Shown: positions 41,094-41,981 of the stretch, piece after piece
Layout: the number at the start of each line of letters is the position of its first letter
Position numbering within the stretch: the first letter of the stretch is position 1
NCBI GenBank assembly: GCA_016866475.1
Contig: VGMF01000001.1
Span: 396,481 to 438,461 of the forward strand
Reading direction: 5' to 3'
DNA length: 41,981 nt
From: Chlamydiota bacterium
GTDB lineage: Bacteria; Chlamydiota; Chlamydiia; Chlamydiales; RGXB01
Notes under the pieces: model-generated
What the model saw: only the letters and a program-made list of their open reading frames with translations
Told to the model about the DNA's origin: nothing
The model's database searches: none
Program-made: the position numbers and the translations under genes

Positions 41094-41141
41094 TTGCATT
41101 TAATGTAAAAGAGGGTAAAATAGTTGTCTGACAATTTACCC
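41094..41141 (+). promoter_or_regulatory. Candidate promoter with operator-like inverted repeat, ATP/ADP translocase gene
   Basis: TTGCAT (41094-41099), 16 bases, TAAAAT (41116-41121), with a predicted start near 41128. GGGTAAA (41113-41119) and TTTACCC (41135-41141) form perfect seven-base arms 15 bases apart that straddle the -10 box and start site, with TTGTC/GACAA symmetry between them. This is where a repressor operator would sit. No regulator can be named. Confidence 0.4.
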
Positions 41142-41220
41142 CTAGTGAAAGCCGGTTCGACCACCGATTTCTTAAAAGAAATTTTTGAAACTAGGACAAG
41201 TTTTAGAACAAAGGAAACAT

Positions 41221-41981
41221 ATGTCTCAACAAGCAACGGAAGAGTTCACCGGATTGCGCAAGCTGCTCTGGCCTATCCACTCTTTCGAAATTAAAAAGTT
41301 TTTACCTATGGGCATCATGATGTTCTGCATTCTGTTCATCTACACAGTTTTGCGGGACACAAAAGACGCGATCCTCGTGAACGCACCGGGCGCCGGAGCT
41401 GAAAGCCTTGCTTTCGCTAAAGGTATCGGAGTGACCATCTCGGCAGTCCTTTTCATGATTCTCTATACAAAGGCGGCAAACATCTTTAAACGTGAAGGGC
41501 TTTTCTACGTAACAGCTCTCCCCTTCTTGGTCTTCTTCGGCTTGTTCCCCTACTTCATCTACCCGCACGTGGGCACGCTCCACATGAGCCTCGAGACTAT
41601 TCAATCACTACAAGCCTCTTACCCTGTTTTCAAGTGGTTGATCCCATTAGTCGGTAACTGGACTTATACAACATTCTACATCCTTTCTGAGCTCTGGGGT
41701 AGTGCCGTATTGTCTCTTCTTTTCTGGGCATTTGCTAACGCAATCACCCCTGTAAAACAATCACGCCGTTTTTACGGAATGTTTGGATTTATCGGAAACT
41801 TCGGCCTCCTCCTTTCAGGACCTGCAATTATCCTTGTATCCCAATGGATCAACGGCCTTGGTTTAGCCCGTTTTGAATCCACAGGTTTGATGCTTAAAGT
41901 CTTGATGGCTTTTGTTATCTTGGCCGGCGTTGTCCTAATTGGAACATTCTACTGGATGAACCGCGCAGTTCTTACTGACAT
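41221..41981 (+). CDS. ATP/ADP translocase (NTT family), partial
   Basis: NTT proteins exchange host ATP for bacterial ADP across the inner membrane; they are a hallmark of chlamydiae, rickettsiae and plastids. The first 253 codons are present; the gene runs off the right edge. The start is ATG 41221 with AGGA upstream. Family segments include LWPIHSFEIKKFLPMG, YTVLRDTKDAILVNAPGAGAE (about 40-60), YILSELWGSAVLSLLFW and SRRFYGMFGFIGNFGLLLSG, with at least six membrane helices so far. The C. trachomatis npt1 gene lies in the same relation to ytgA. Whether it is an ATP/ADP exchanger or one of the other NTT paralogues found in environmental chlamydiae cannot be decided from the N-terminal half. 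Confidence 0.95.
   Translation, partial: MSQQATEEFTGLRKLLWPIHSFEIKKFLPMGIMMFCILFIYTVLRDTKDAILVNAPGAGAESLAFAKGIGVTISAVLFMILYTKAANIFKREGLFYVTALPFLVFFGLFPYFIYPHVGTLHMSLETIQSLQASYPVFKWLIPLVGNWTYTTFYILSELWGSAVLSLLFWAFANAITPVKQSRRFYGMFGFIGNFGLLLSGPAIILVSQWINGLGLARFESTGLMLKVLMAFVILAGVVLIGTFYWMNRAVLTD

Noticed and set aside
1-41981. CRISPR array, rRNA genes or prophage
   Set aside because: No regularly spaced repeats, rRNA-like stretches or phage structural genes were seen on reading either strand.

Overview
The window reads as chromosome from a Chlamydia-related ('environmental') member of the Chlamydiae. Several blocks keep the gene order known from Chlamydia trachomatis: ftsK next to a YycJ-like hydrolase; serS, a membrane protein and a 'ZntA'-type P-ATPase; hrcA-grpE-dnaK behind a CIRCE operator; and a nucleotide transporter, a small unknown gene, ytgABCD, dxr and rseP. 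The fused YtgC permease-repressor, the ATP/ADP translocase and the UPF0158 protein are chlamydial markers. Genus and species cannot be fixed from the sequence alone.

Layout. (1) 1-5.8 kb: a probable ptsI start and hprK on the minus strand, an NDH-2 NADH dehydrogenase, then a decaying foreign-looking block (an APH(9)-like kinase and a GNAT acetyltransferase, both with in-frame TAA codons, and a GrpB protein fused to a cut-off P-loop kinase) that runs into a short comEC, followed by tRNA-His. (2) 5.8-22.1 kb: housekeeping genes: ftsK, a YycJ-like hydrolase, UPF0158 with two AT-hook-like motifs, serS overlapping an M18 aminopeptidase, a VIT1/CCC1-like protein and a P1B-4-like metal ATPase, a large NAD-glutamate dehydrogenase, and the heat-shock operon. 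(3) 22.1-32.3 kb: an accessory region in which all eight genes encode proteins with an apparent N-terminal export signal: a DUF268 methyltransferase-like protein, three tandem paralogues of a family I do not recognise, an Lpg1974-like porin, a probable FkbM/glycosyltransferase fusion, a complete cyclopropane fatty acid synthase, and an orphan fimbrial usher. (4) 32.4-41.98 kb: a minus-strand operon mrp, DUF971, ytgA, ytgB, ytgC(R), ytgD, dxr, rseP; then on the plus strand a small chlamydial unknown and the start of an ATP/ADP translocase.

Together the core blocks cover respiration, chromosome segregation, heat shock, metal uptake and efflux, isoprenoid synthesis, and nucleotide import from the host. 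The most unusual material is the 22-32 kb region. Enzyme types that normally work in the cytosol on SAM or sugar nucleotides carry signal-peptide-like N-termini there, which suggests export towards the envelope, the inclusion or the host. Second in interest are the Mrp/DUF971 pair placed directly upstream of the metal-uptake operon, and the eroding resistance-like cassette in front of comEC. Several promoters also place the -10 box only 7-10 nt before the start codon, hinting at leaderless mRNAs.
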